From contig RDEW01000017.1 in NCBI GenBank assembly GCA_011109175.1, positions 968,671-1,032,670 of the forward strand: DNA of 64,000 bases, given 5' to 3'. A program made the translations under genes and the position numbers. The DNA is from Dicyema japonicum (Eukaryota > Dicyemida > Rhombozoa > Dicyemidae). Shown piece after piece: positions 13,461 to 25,079 of the stretch. The notes under the pieces were generated by a model that was given only the letters and a program-made list of their open reading frames with translations, was not told where the DNA came from and did no database searches. The stretch's first letter is position 1. Every line of letters starts with the position of its first letter.

Positions 13461-14690
13461 AAATAAATAATTTAAAATTGAGCGGGAATTTATGTTAATT
13501 TCATGATGGTAAATTTAAAGTTGAGCTTGAATTTGCAATTGATTTATCAATTTGAAATTTTCACATGTACTGAAGAGTACTTTAATTTCAAAAGTACATT
13601 CTTATTTACTCCCAATATCTAGAATTGACCCCACCATCTTTAATTCCATCATTGAAGAGGTTATTTGACTGTAATGTCGATTAAATCATCCTCTTACTGT
13701 AGTGATACGCTTTCATATTTAAAAATCCCCCGAAAATCATGGATATTAAGCCTGAGATCGTATAAATGTCCCAGGACCTCTCAGATACAAATATTTTCGT
13801 TGTCCACGTGTGTTTGAAAGACCAAAGTTTATCCAAGATCCGGAATTTTCAGGTCCTTATCATTTAAATTTTTAACAATTAGCGAAAATGCATAAAATCT
13901 TGTAATCTGAGTAACATACACGTGTAGAGACACTCAGACGACCTCATCCTTTGGGGAGTTACTTTCGATTTTCTCGAAGCCTTAAACGAACTTGTTAGAC
14001 GGCATTGAACCTGACTGGTTTCCCCTCTGTACTCCAACTCGATGTCTGCGTAACCTTGATTGAAAACTACAGGGTGGAATGACCACCTTTATGTTAGTGG
14101 GGAAGCTCCACTCTGGATGTCACGTGTACAGGCGCTTTTGTTTCTAACAATCTCCTTGGAGTGCTGTAAATACCTGTCCAGCTAGTGGAAAGGCCGAAAC
14201 GTTACTGTTGGTAGTACATTGACTTTCTCAGTGATGTGACATTTGTTCCTTCCACCATGGAAATTTCCAGAACCGTTCGACATTCGTCCTAAACTTTCCT
14301 CAAACGACTCTGAAATCTTATAGTTCAGGGGACCTTCGGAACGATGCTGGATATTCGAGCATATTTCCTTCACACTCCAGTGGTTGAGTAGCCATGGACT
14401 CAGGGCTGCGGTTGAAAGGCACCGAAAAGAACCATTTCTCTTCCCTGTCCAGCCAACCCGCATGTCTGTATGGTATCCCTCAACTCGACAAAGACCATTA
14501 AGCTACGGAATCTTCCACCGAAACACAAGATCGACATTGGAGATATCCAGGAGACTTTCACAAATAGTGTACCCCCATTTTTCAGGGATACACCTTCTTC
14601 AACAAAGACAGATTTGGACGTAGCGGAGGGCTCACTGATTTTATGGAACGTCTCCTACGCCCTCCATACTGGTCCCAAACCAATTATACT
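13460..14690. other. Non-genic stretch
   Basis: AT-rich to about 13900, then mixed sequence. Frames of up to 93 codons near 14182-14620 overlap one another on both strands and show no domain. They may belong to the 5' part of the LINE that follows. Confidence 0.3.
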
Positions 14691-14699
14691 AAGTTGAAC

Positions 14700-16340
14700 C
14701 GCTTCAAAGGCCTGCGTGGGAAGAAGGAACCTTCAGGAACTATAAGAAAGCAGACTGGGACGTGAGTCCCCAGCATTTGATTCAATCGACAGTGGACCAT
14801 CTAAATCGTGTAATCCTCCGTGGAGAAAGCTGTTTGTCCCTCGAAGTGTATAAATGCTGTAACACACTCTCGACTTTGAAACTCGTTCCCCCATAAAGAA
14901 AAGGAACGTTCCGAGGATGAACCGACCCCTTACCTGAAAATTTAAATCAAAGAATCACCTCCGTCAAAGCAAAGAAAAGTCTTGGAACCAACTCCTATAA
15001 TCTATGGGAAAGGTGAAATCTACGAGCCTTGCTTGGAATGCTATCCTCCGAATCAAATTAAAATATTTAATGAAACAGAATCTCCCCCAATCAGAATATT
15101 AAGGAAGTTAACAACCTGAAGAAGTAAACGCTTCTATAAGTCACAAGGACGTCTCAAGGACTCATTAAGAAATTTGGTACTCAAAACAACCCAGAATCGA
15201 ACTCTACACAGGCCAAGGTTAGACAAGCAACAAGTTCCATGAAGGGGTCCTGGAATTCTACCAAAGTATCTCAGAGACATTGAGATCTGGTCGATCACCT
15301 CCATTTTTAATCTCTCCCCAAACACGAGTACTATCCCTATCTAATGGAAAAACTCACTTATCATACATGTTCTAATGCTTGGAAAACCGAAGACCTCCCA
15401 TATATCCTACCCCCGATATCCCTTACATTCACTTAACCTTTATCTGGGAGGTTTCAACAAAATCGAGCGGCATTTACGGATATTAGTCTCGTTGACATTC
15501 CAATTGACTGGGTCCTCAGAAACTTACTAACAAAAAATCTTCAACATTCATCGATTTTAAAACGTTGGATAGCAAGCCTCCTCATTAAGGGACGTATATG
15601 TATGGGTCATTCAAGATTTCGTCCCCAAATGGTGTCTCTCAAGAATCTCCCCTTCCCCAAACACTTTTCAACTTATTGACTTACCTGGTTCAATGCTCCT
15701 AGCTTACGTGGATGACTTATTACTGCAACCAGAATAGGTCCGTAGATTCCGTACCCACATATACTAGTTTTACCACCAACCGAAGACAAGAGGATACGTC
15801 AACCTTTATGGAGAATTTATTCAGAGAATCCAAGAATTCTTGGAGTGACCTTAGACCCCTTACTTTTTTTTCTCAACGTGGGAAGAACGTTCTGGCAAAG
15901 TGTCTCCGGAAACTCGACAGAGTCCAGGATCCAGTCGTCGCAAGAATGTGCTTCTGTTCCTAGAGCTCATGGCTGAGTACGCCTGTGCTTCCAAAGCTTA
16001 TGGAATCTCAGTCTCAAGTTACGACTTCATAAATCCTCTCGGAAGAAAAATGATCTGTCTTAAAACCTTTCTACTCAATTCTTACTCCCCCCCTCTTTGA
16101 CATCTAAAGTAGTGGGTCCGATTTCCTCATTCTCTGCGGCGTCAAATCTGATCATTACTTTCGATCAGCGGCAGAAGCTGCCGAAACGCTTAAATTCTAA
16201 CAGAAACCCGCACCTCTTCAAATTCTGCTGAAAGTCGTGACTACAGGAAAGCAATGGGAACTATGGAGGAGCACTGCAAATCCTCAAGCGCCTGTTGAGG
16301 ACTACCGAGATCAGTTGGTTTAGCTGTTACATTCCTAATG
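14700..16340 (+). mobile_element. Decayed LINE reverse transcriptase
   Basis: The plus strand contains, in different frames, NGVSQESPLPQTLFNLL (RT motif) near 15620-15690 and LLAYVDDLLLQ with a YVDD box near 15695-15730, plus an upstream AKKSLGTNSYNLW resembling the SLGPDNIP motif. Stops and frameshifts are numerous. The orientation and order are those of a non-LTR element. Confidence 0.65.
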
Positions 16341-16704
16341 TCCCCTTTCGGGTAATTCATATTGGCACCCTCTCCCAATCGTAGTACTATGAGTCAGGAA
16401 CGATATCTCTCACACAGAACAACAACCTCATTCAAAATCACTAGGAAATTACAGAATCTTCAAATCTGTGCCATGAATAAACAAAAAACGAGCTTGATCA
16501 TCTACCAAAAATGTTCTCGAGTGACCAATACTTGTTTCGGTCCAAATTCTTTGCAGGGTCTTTTAACAAATTCTATTTTTCATATGCGAGCCGGACTACA
16601 CCCATTATTTTGCTGAACGCAGAAGGTGATCTCGTTGTTTCTGCTACTCAGTGGACAATCTTCCATATTAGATTCCTCCACGCTCTCTTTGAGTAAGCGA
16701 AGTG

Positions 16705-16815
16705 GACCTCTTCTATCTTTATGTTGGTTCTACGTAGACATTGGAAGGACTGTTCTATGACAATGGCAACTGGATTCACTTTATTTGTCTCCGATTGTTG
16801 TTGGGAGACCCCCTG
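16705..16815 (+). repeat. SINE family A 3' portion
   Basis: 'cttctatctttatgttgg', 'gacattggaaggactg' and 'tatgacaatggcaactgg' match the second half of family-A copies at 33825-34130 and 34370-34560. Confidence 0.5.
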
Positions 16816-16869
16816 ACTGTGGGACTCTTCTTCTGTAGAGGGGATACCCATTGTCAGTGAACTGTCTAG

Positions 16870-17195
16870 TAATTATTTGGGGTACCCTTTTGTAAACCTA
16901 CCACCAAATCTCCACTTATCCTATTCATTCGTTGGATCGCAATCCGATTCTTTACTCCCCTCCCCCGTCTATAACCACTCCACAGCTTTTCTTGGAAGGA
17001 GACTTTCAAATTCGCCCTGAATAATTCAAAGTGCGATCTCGGACTCCTGCTTACTCATTTTATCCCCTTTTAAACCGATCAAGAAAAGGGGGACATCACC
17101 ACCTCTCCAAATTAGACCTTACAACGGGGACATTTGCCACTAGCCAATGAAAACGAGAAAGAATGTCAAAAACTCAGAAAATTTGGCTAAAACAG
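16870..17195. other. Non-genic stretch
   Basis: Nothing recognised between the SINE fragment and the end of the proteasome-like gene. Confidence 0.3.
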
Positions 17196-17200
17196 TCATT

Positions 17201-17899
17201 TCATGAACATATTCGCCTTGTAGGTGAGAAGCTCCCCATTTTAGTGATCTTACTGAGATTCCACACTTCGAATGATAGGATGATTACTTGTATAGACTGC
17301 CTGTTGATTTGGGAAAGTTCTATATAGGACACTAAAAGCAGTTCGGACGGCATCGTAGGTTTCTCTGGGAAAAAAATTGTCAAGTCTAAAAATCCGAGGA
17401 CACATTACGAGCGAAGCAAGGTTTCGTCAGCCACATATTGGTTGAGTCCTATACAAACTACACTATCGGGCTTTAAGTCCCCCCCGGGACTTATTCTCAG
17501 TAAATGAGAGTAGTTCCACTGAAAGCCGGAGATTATCGCCTCCTAAAATACATAATCCCCAAAACCGTCTGTGTGAAAAAACGATCGATATAGACTTTAA
17601 GTTTTTTAGCAAAAGTGAATGCTTTAATGTCAATTTGACGTTGTTGTAGATATTTGCTGTTTATTTAGTTTAACGGTAACTTCGCTATTCTCTTAGATGC
17701 GCAGATTACTTTGAGGACCTGATCTTCTACTCCGGCCACTCCGACGGTGAGAGAATCGTTGATCTGATATATTTTGCAGCAGTACCCATCGGTGGCTGAA
17801 AATAATCATAAAGTCACATGTGGGGGAGCTGTCGAGAGAATCAGAGGCAATTAGTACGTTTTTGTGGTAGCGGAATGCAATCATTGTGTAACTCACCAT
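17201..17899 (-). CDS. Proteasome beta-type (Ntn-hydrolase) like protein
   Basis: From ATG 17899 and across introns of 22, 24, 23, 23 and about 22 nt, the frame gives SYTMIAFRYHKNVLIASDS (the T..A....VLIA.D pattern of beta subunits), CCKIYQINDSLTVGVAG (Lys33-like K and G-rich turn), KYLQQRQIDIKAFTFAKKL, EAIISGFQWNYSHLLRI, SPGGDLKPDSVVCIGLNQY and TYDAVRTAFSVLYRTFPN, ending near TGA 17201. Order and spacing fit a beta subunit, including the 'gvdp...l..idp.G' segment. It is short and diverged, and the pre-Thr propeptide is minimal, so a non-catalytic or lineage-specific paralogue is possible. An alternative last intron of about 36 nt would end the protein QANMFMK. The identity rests on pattern only. 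Confidence 0.55.
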
Positions 17900-18009
17900 T
17901 TGTGAGAATCATTATCCAATCATTTTATAGTATTTCGGGTGGTCAACAGAAAATAATATTACCCCCGATTATTTAATGTCGGTAATCTGTCCGCGCCGAA
18001 TAGCGTTGA

Positions 18010-18290
18010 TTGACCTTGCGACAGCACTGCAATCATTGGGGACATTTGAGACCTGGTGGTGGTTACTGCTGTTGTGTCGCATTTAGCTGCGAGTTCGATT
18101 CCCAGACGACTACCTACCGGGTGGAGGATGTCTTTCGCTTTATTCGATTCCTACAGGGGTCATTGGATCCGCCTTACTCTAGATACTTCTAATGCCTGAA
18201 AGGCATCCCAAAACGATCCTTTTCTTCCCGTCTCCAGTGCATAAGTTCCCACAATGGCAGATACTCCAGGTATTTGATACTTCCCGTTTG
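18010..18290 (+). mobile_element. SINE family A with tRNA-like B box
   Basis: Carries 'gcgagttcgattcccag', a good RNA polymerase III B box, then 'ggatccgccttactctag', 'atcccaaaacgatcc', 'gtctccagtgcataagttcc' and 'cacaatggcagat', the family-A order. This ties the family to a tRNA-derived origin. Confidence 0.6.
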
Positions 18291-18309
18291 ATTGGGGGAA
18301 CTGGGCAGA

Positions 18310-18960
18310 AAACGTCTTTCAGGTATATCCTGGGTTATTAAAAAGACATTCGATGGTTAATAACAAGTCCCTTGTTCCTCTTCTTGCTGCTAAAGCTACG
18401 CCATAGTGATCATAGTTATGTTGTCTCAGCTTCCCAACTAACGAGGAATATGGTGGAAAAACGCTAGGGGAACTTAATTTTTTAAAGGTGGAAGCTTCTG
18501 TGAGGCTGGATTCGAACAAAATGAAGCACTATTTGTACTATGACTTTAATTTTTCGAAAAAGAAATAAAGAACTGCATCAAGTGAAGATCTGCACACTCA
18601 CCTGACTATTTGGTGGAGGTTCTGTCCCTTTCTTCTCGCGTGACGTCAGGAGATCCGATGTTGACGTGGAGGCACCTCTATTGCATCGTACATTGATTTA
18701 TTGTGGATGAATGGTCTTGTCTTCTTTCTCCTTACAAAATTTGAACTAAGGAAATGTCGAAAACACGAGGAATGCAAGTTCAAATCTCGTCCCATCCAAA
18801 TCGAAAGCAAAACAGAGAACGTCATCTCCAGGGGGAGTCCTGAATAGCTAGTTGCCTAAGATACTCACTATTAAAACAAAAAACGGACAAAATTGTCTTA
18901 ACTTGTACTAACTACAATTTTGGTGACTAAAGACGGTCAACAACTACCAAAAAATATATT
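18310..18960. other. Repeat debris, including a family-B piece
   Basis: Near 18690-18800 a family-B copy has 'ggatgaatggtcttgtc' and 'gttcaaatctcgtcccatcc' (B-box-like). On the minus strand near 18500, 'ttgttcgaatccagcc' is another B-box-like site. No gene is seen. Confidence 0.35.
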
Positions 18961-18969
18961 TTAATTAAA

Positions 18970-19345
18970 CGTGGGTGCTCGAAAAATTGAAAACTTATCC
19001 CCCTTCTCGATTAGGAAGGAAATGCTCTCAATCAGTAACTCCTCTCTCACTTATTCCCTTTCCGCCCCTGCGATAAACGACCTAATACAGTTCAGAAGGG
19101 TTAGTGGCTACTCCCAACAATCCCGAAGGTTCATCTGCGATCGGTTCAAAATGAACTGTCACCAAAACTTTAGTATCCCCCTTTAAGAATGTCCTCCATT
19201 TCTGTCTCCAAAACTAGAATACTTAGTAGTCTCCAACATAAGTCAAAGTGTTAGAACTGTCCAGTTCCAACAGAAGAGACACGTACAAATTATAAAACAG
19301 CAAAAATAATAATTAATATAAATTAACACATGACACATTCTTATT
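18970..19345. other. Non-genic stretch downstream of the chordin-like gene
   Basis: Open frames on both strands (71 codons plus) have no domain. The minus strand could hold an extra C-terminal exon of the chordin-like gene around 19250, where a Cys-rich but unconvincing reading continues. Confidence 0.3.
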
Positions 19346-19352
19346 CTACAAA

Positions 19353-22318
19353 TCAAATAAAATAATAAACCCTGCACGTGCACTCAACACTTTCTATGAT
19401 ATCGAAAATCTTGTATTCATAAGCCCACACTTCATTCTCTTTATAAAGCACTTCATCATGCCAGCATCCTTCCTTGTCAACGTCATTCATATAGGCTTAT
19501 GTAAATCAAACACTACCTCTCACAGGGGCACAACAACCCTTCTTCAGATAAGTGGGGTCACTCGGTTCATATCCTTTGGGACATTCCTCGGTCATGCAGT
19601 AATAGTCATATGGGCTCTATGAAGCATTAAACTCCTCACAACAGTGCAGTAACATTTTATACACACTTTGTAGCCTTCTGTGAAGATGAATGGGTGCCAG
19701 GCAACTCCAATCGGATATAGTCTCTTGTCCCCTTCATAATAACACCTTCCACGTGGTTCAGTGTCTTATAATAAAAACACATTCTAACCTCTGCATATTT
19801 GACAGCATTGACCTTCGTAGCGAGACTGCGTGAGTTGGAGACACGACAATTTGGGGCAAATCACTTTAAAACATTTTTGTTTACCATTCTAAGAAATTTA
19901 ATTAATTTTAAAATTATTTATAAATTATAAAATTATTTAACTTTAAATAAAAAATATTAATCATACAATACAAACGCACGTGGAGCATTTAATATGCCAA
20001 ATATCCCCGTCATTATATATAAAACCTCTTCTAAAATCATAACACTGTTTATGGTTGATTAAATCTCTAATATCAGGAATAGTAAAATCCTGATTGTTGA
20101 GAATTTGCCCCCTTCCACACGAATTTGCTAAAACAAACTAAAAGTCAACGTAATTTTTCACCGGTGGACTGACGACAGTAGATTTATGCACGTTGTCAAC
20201 CAATTTGAGATAAAGCTGGCCCTTGTTAAGTTTCTCGAAAATCTCCGCCTTTAAGTCAGAAATCAATTTCTCTAGTAAAACTATAAGCTACAGTTTGGAC
20301 AATCTCGTCCTCAATTGTCAGCAAATGTAGATTAGCCATATTATCAGTCAAATACAGGTCAATCTGCCTTATTAGCTGATTTTTAATTTTGGGAAAAAAC
20401 AACAAAATTGAAAGCTGACAATTTTGGTTAACATCCACAAAGAGCAAAATAGAGTATGTAGATTTGACCGTGTTTTTTGTTTGGAGGACAATTGTCACAG
20501 TCGCTAGTGATTAAATCAAATATTACTTAAATGAATAAATAATGGAAATATTTCTAGTTTTCCCATATTTGTGAGGTTTTTGGTTGCCAGAGAAATCACA
20601 ATTTCTTGACTAGTTATTGCCTGGGCAAATAAGAGAGTAATTGGGACATGATGGCATTTTATCTTTGTAAATTTGATTAATACCTCACAATTCAGTCTGC
20701 ACGTGTCTTCACATGTGGAATTGAATAGATATTTCAGTCCTTGACGTCCAATATAAAAATATGCCTTTACGACTTGATCCTGCTCAAATTTTGCTTTAAT
20801 CTAACACATAAGCGAAATTAAATTTTTAAATATTTAAAAAAATAAATTTAAAATAATAAATAATTTAATCAAAATCAATATTTACTGTTTCTATGCATAA
20901 AAAATAGCATATTTAAGCATATACCACAAAACTAATATAGGATCTCCCAATTTGTAACAGAATACTCCCAACACTGTCCTTTTCAGATGCAATAATCCCC
21001 ACCAAAGCTAAAATGACTTAGTGGTACTAACACTGGTAAGTCGGCTTGATAAAGACAGATCCACTATAAATTGTATTTGATGGAGAAATCAGCCTTATAT
21101 CTAAATCTTCTACTAACAGTCCAGCCAGAATAGATGGGTCGACCATTAATCTTCCATGTAATGTGTTCGACTAAATTCACATTTAACCTTACTTCTTTGT
21201 TTATTAATGACTCATCACGTGCTACGAGAAAGTTATTATTGTATAGAGAGATTATCCATTTTTCGTGATAGTCAGTCATTTTTTCTGAAATTCATTAATT
21301 TAAATATATTTTTTATATAATTTTTAAATTTAAATAAAATAATAAATAATTTTTATTTAAAATACCGTTTGTTGTGACCAGATATTTAAACGTGTAATTT
21401 TCGTTTATTTCGAATGCTGAGAACGCATAACCATCATTATTTGTATTTACAAGTAATGAACACAACGAAACTAAATTTAAATAAAAATTTAAATTTAAAA
21501 CCGCTTTTAAGACTATGAAACTCTGTTATTCTCCCCTCCAATGTGACATCGCTGTTGACCATTCGCACTCTTATTGTAGCATTATCTCCCAAATTCTTGA
21601 AAATGGCGTTATTAACGTCTTTCCAGCAAACATAAAACTTAATAAAATTTAAAAATACATTATTAGACTGGCCTTTGTGGGCGAACTCTTCCACAATAAT
21701 TTTATCATTCCACAATATTGACACAATAATTTCCTCATCTACCATATTGTCATTCGCACTGAAACTCCCAAAAATTATTACTTTAAGAGAATCGATGACA
21801 GACATAAACTCTTATCGGTCCTCAACAAACTCACAATCACAAAAGTAGTCACGTGTGTTGTTCTCTCGTTTAGCAAGGCGTAGTATTCCTGGCTTACGTC
21901 ATTTTCGCTGGATTTGTAATTTGAGGCCACGAAGTAATCCATTTGTAGATTTTCTGAAATTTTAATATTTACAACCTTCCTGTAGCGAATCTTCAACACA
22001 CGTTTTACAACACTTTCCAGAGTCATAGTCGATATTTGAGCACGTGGGAGTCACACATAACTTACTGACGTCATCACAGACAATTATGTTGAGTTTGGGA
22101 GTTACGTCGTGCTGAGTAGATCAAATAGAATACCGGTTTACATTGGCACAACAGACAGTATGTCCTTTTTGAGTTAAACTTGGGGTAAAACTGGTCCCCA
22201 AGGGGATGAATTCTGTATCGAATATACATCCCCCGTTTACTGAGTAGCTGATAGTTTGTGGATCTCTAAATGGAACCATTATGGAGCAGGTGTGCATGAA
22301 GGCGAGTAGTATTATCAT
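19353..22318 (-). CDS. CHRD: Chordin-like BMP antagonist (VWC and CHRD domains)
   Basis: A secreted antagonist expected to sequester BMP ligands. ATG 22318 starts a signal peptide (MIILLAFMHTCSIMVPF). VWC1 follows (CIFDTEF; YCLLCQCKP across a 22-nt intron; VTPTCSNIDYDSGKCCKTC). Next come CHRD-type repeats (FGSFSANDNMVDEEIIVSIL; DNATIRVRMVNSDVTLEGRI; KGQLYLKLVDNVHKSTVVS). Three more VWC units follow: CYDFRRGFIYNDGDIW to CCQICR; RCYYEGDKRLYPIGVAWHP to GCCAPV; and GCWHDEVLYKENEVW to VECTC, with a stop at 19353. VWC-CHRD-VWC order is the chordin/Sog architecture. About 16 introns join the exons: most are 21-24 nt, but three are AT-rich and about 75-125 nt. Near 22166 the frame needs one extra base in an A/T run. 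The exact C-terminus, possibly extending past 19353, and one CHRD join are uncertain. Confidence 0.87.
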
Positions 22319-22399
22319 ATTACGTGTGTTATTATGATATGGCAGATTCACAATTTTTATATTTATTTAATAAAATTAATATTAAATTTAAAATTTTGA

Positions 22400-22755
22400 T
22401 ATAAATTATTATTTAAAAAGATTCTTAAAATGTTGCTTGTGGACTCCAATTTATTTACAAAAAATTATAATTATGTGCTATTTCTTTTCTGGACTGTGAA
22501 AGAAATAGCGTTCACGGATGTTCTCTGAGCCGGTTAAGATTTCCGAGTCTTCTGAGGAAATCGAGGGACGAATGTCTGTGGGCCCCAAAGGTTTTTACAG
22601 CGAGAGAAACATAGGCTTATTATATTTAATTGATGCTTTAGTACATTAATTTATTGAGACAATTAAGTTGTTCTTTAATTTATTTTAATTTGTGAGTTTC
22701 TTTGATTTTAAATTAAATTCAGCCTTCGTGTGCGGATTATACAATGACGACGTAT
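22400..22755. other. Upstream flank of the chordin-like gene
   Basis: AT-rich to about 22430, then mixed. No open frame with a domain. It may contain the promoter of the divergent chordin-like gene, but no element can be named. Confidence 0.3.
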
Positions 22756-22759
22756 TAAT

Positions 22760-23060
22760 GCATTCTAATTTGTGGGAATTGAGGGGACATCATTATTTCT
22801 CTTATTTATGGTGGCGTCATGTGATCCACCTTACTCAGGAGACCCCAAGTCGGCTTCAAAAGGATCAATCTATATATTTCGTTCCCCGGCGACGAGTTCT
22901 GGAATCGTCATCAGCTTCCCGGACAACATCCTCTGGAGCATTGTACTTGGATGAGGACCTGCTGGAACGCGTCAGGCTCAAGAAATTAGTTAGTTTGGTT
23001 TTACCTTGGTCTTTGGAACTGTCTTTTCTTGTAATAGCCTTTTTGGTAACAAGATTAAGA
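22760..23060 (+). mobile_element. SINE family A (subtype with LINE-like tail)
   Basis: Contains 'ggcgtcatgtgatccacc' and 'cttactcaggag', then 'cggcgacgagttctgg', and ends with a tail like the LINE 3' ends ('gaaattagttagtttgg', 'ttttaccttggtctttgg'). It shares this body with the copies at 23833 and 28862. A 133-codon frame on the opposite strand (23266-22865) is an antisense shadow. Confidence 0.65.
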
Positions 23061-23400
23061 TTGATTTGAAATTTTCCAGCAAAGCGACGGCATTTTACGG
23101 ATGAATCCTGCCGTCCATCCAATGATGGGATCATACTTCCTCTGCTCAGGGGCTTTTCAAACTCTTGATTAGTTCTATCCAATTCTTCGCTTCTTTTTAA
23201 ATTAATTAACGTTTTTAGCTTGACGGCATCCTTTTCTTCACTTCTCCGGTAGAGGGGTTCCCCCAATGGGGGATGGGATAGACGTGATGGCTGGAAGTCT
23301 GTACCCGCTCAAAGGGAACAGAATAAACCTATTTCTGCCACAACTGTTATGCAACCTCTAAAGTATGTAATTTTATTAAATCATAAAATTATCTAAAATT
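23060..23400. other. Non-genic stretch with a family-A-like piece
   Basis: 'ttctccggtagaggggttcc' near 23240 and 'gggatagacgtgatgg' resemble the second half of the other family-A subtype. Otherwise unexplained. Confidence 0.35.
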
Positions 23401-23536
23401 ATTTAATTCCGTAATATTCAATATAAAAGAGCTTGCGGTGTATTTTGTAAATGAAAAATCGAGATTTTCTGAGGAAAACGTTGACAGAGAATCCGAATCC
23501 GAAGAGAATGGCTCCGAATCCGAAGAGGAAAATGAA

Positions 23537-23746
23537 ATGGACTACAGACATTTGCTCGAGAAAGTTAAGAGAGCTCTCCCAAGCTACAATCAAAATGAGT
23601 TTTTTTCTGACACAAGGATATTGAGAGAAACTACAGATTACATTAAACATTTGAAATCGGAGATTATTAAACTGCATGATGACGTTTATAAGCAAGTTGA
23701 GAAAATCAGAAAACGTGTTCGTAACCTTAAAAAGAAGGATAACTAA
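23537..23746 (+). CDS. Id-like helix-loop-helix protein
   Basis: From ATG 23537 the frame gives a 69-residue protein: helix 1 YRHLLEKVKRALPSYNQ, a short loop (NEFFSDTR), helix 2 ILRETTDYIKHLKSEIIKL, then a basic coil ending LKKKDN. The pattern L..K....P........IL....DYI..L is the HLH dimerisation core. The block before helix 1 is acidic (SESEEENE) rather than basic, so it should not bind DNA itself, as for Id/emc proteins that sequester bHLH partners. The frame is open upstream to 23438 with an acidic region, and an earlier exon or a start before the acidic stretch is possible. Family membership rests on the HLH pattern. Confidence 0.6.
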   Translation: MDYRHLLEKVKRALPSYNQNEFFSDTRILRETTDYIKHLKSEIIKLHDDVYKQVEKIRKRVRNLKKKDN

Positions 23747-23832
23747 ATTTTTTTCCTTTCAATAAATGTTCATGTTGTTTTTTTAAATCAGTTACTTTGT
23801 AATCCACTTGGGCCGAGATAAAAAATTGTTCT

Positions 23833-24070
23833 GCCACGTGGTGCCATATGGCTGCTTGGATGAAGATTTTTCTTTCTGTGGCGTCATGGATCCACCTTAC
23901 TCAGGAGTCGGCCAATCCATGGCTGACACTCAAAAGGATCCATCTATTCATTCCACCGGGAGATGATTTTGTTCCTTGGCAACGAGTTCTGAACAACACA
24001 TCCTCTGGATCACTCTGCTTGGGTGAAGGTCTTACTGGAACGCGTCAGGATCAATGAATTTGTTGGATGA
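23833..24070 (+). mobile_element. SINE family A (full 5' end)
   Basis: Starts 'ccacgtggtgccatatgg' and continues 'ctgcttggatgaagat', 'gtggcgtcatggatccacc' and 'cattccaccgggagatg', ending 'gcgtcaggatcaatgaattt'. It matches 28862-29150 over its whole length. The CACGTG palindrome at its left edge recurs in other copies. Confidence 0.7.
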
Positions 24071-24755
24071 CACGCGCAATGGAAAGCTATTTCTCACGAT
24101 CCGAAGGGGCATTTTGTGGGAGCCCCAGCCTACAGTACTAAACGAGGATCTATCTGAAATAAACTGCAAACTGGAAAAGACCTTGATTCACTACGAGCAA
24201 TAGCAAAATGGGGGAACTCGGAAGAGGGTGTGTAGTAGGACACTAACATCCGATCAATTTATGATTTTCTGGTGGTGTTTATTAATGATGATAATAATGC
24301 TATTTTTTCATGGAAAAGGGTCACGTGTTATTAAAGAACCCTAGTCGATCGGGTCAATGATCCAAAGAATCACCAAGGATCCACGTGAGACTGTATGGCT
24401 TCGAGAGCGTATCTTGATACTTACGTCAGAGGAAGCAGGACATCCATTCAAAATAAGTCTGAGACGCTAACAATGACGAGTTGTACCATCCAACTAGAAC
24501 ATGAAGAAAGAAGGAGTTGAACCAAATGATTGTGATCTAAGTGATCCACAATTTCCCGATGTTCCTTGACGGTTCCTTCTTATTTATGGTATTTCCGGGT
24601 TTCGGCGACTTTCAACATGGATCAGAGAAAAACAAAAAAGAGGAATCGGACCCACAAATCTGGATTGCAGACAGAGAAATCGAGAGGTTAGTTAGACTAA
24701 CTTAGATCTACCAGCTAGACCAAGAATCCCCAATTAAGTTCAGAAAGATTAATCA
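24071..24755. other. Non-genic stretch
   Basis: No gene or clear repeat. CACGTG occurs at about 24325 and 24381. Confidence 0.3.
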
Positions 24756-24759
24756 TTAA

Positions 24760-25060
24760 ATGATTCCGCCTCTCTCAGTAGTCTCCTTATTTGACTCGCT
24801 GTTCTTTCTAAATCCCAGGCACTTAATCTCGTTGTACAGGCAGAACATCGCCTGTCGGCCAGTAGTTCTGATAGGGGTCTCAAAGGGAGTAGGGCCTTTC
24901 TATGGGGCTGAAAACTTATTTAGAGTTCCATTAACAAGGATTGGATGTCCTTGATCTTCTTTATGTGGGTTTTTGTTAAATTCATTTTCCATGCGCATCC
25001 GTAGCTAACAGTTAATATATTGGCCATAAACGTGTTTTTAATTATCAACCCAAGACCACG
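24760..25060 (-). mobile_element. LINE C-terminal fragment
   Basis: The minus strand near 25030-24940 reads ILTVSYGCAWKMNLTKTHIK, the post-RT segment of the local LINEs. The frame breaks soon after. Confidence 0.5.
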
Positions 25061-25079
25061 GTAAAATTAAACTAAACAT

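Noticed and set aside
22865-23266. 133-codon minus frame
   Set aside because: It runs antisense through a SINE copy, and its composition follows the repeat.
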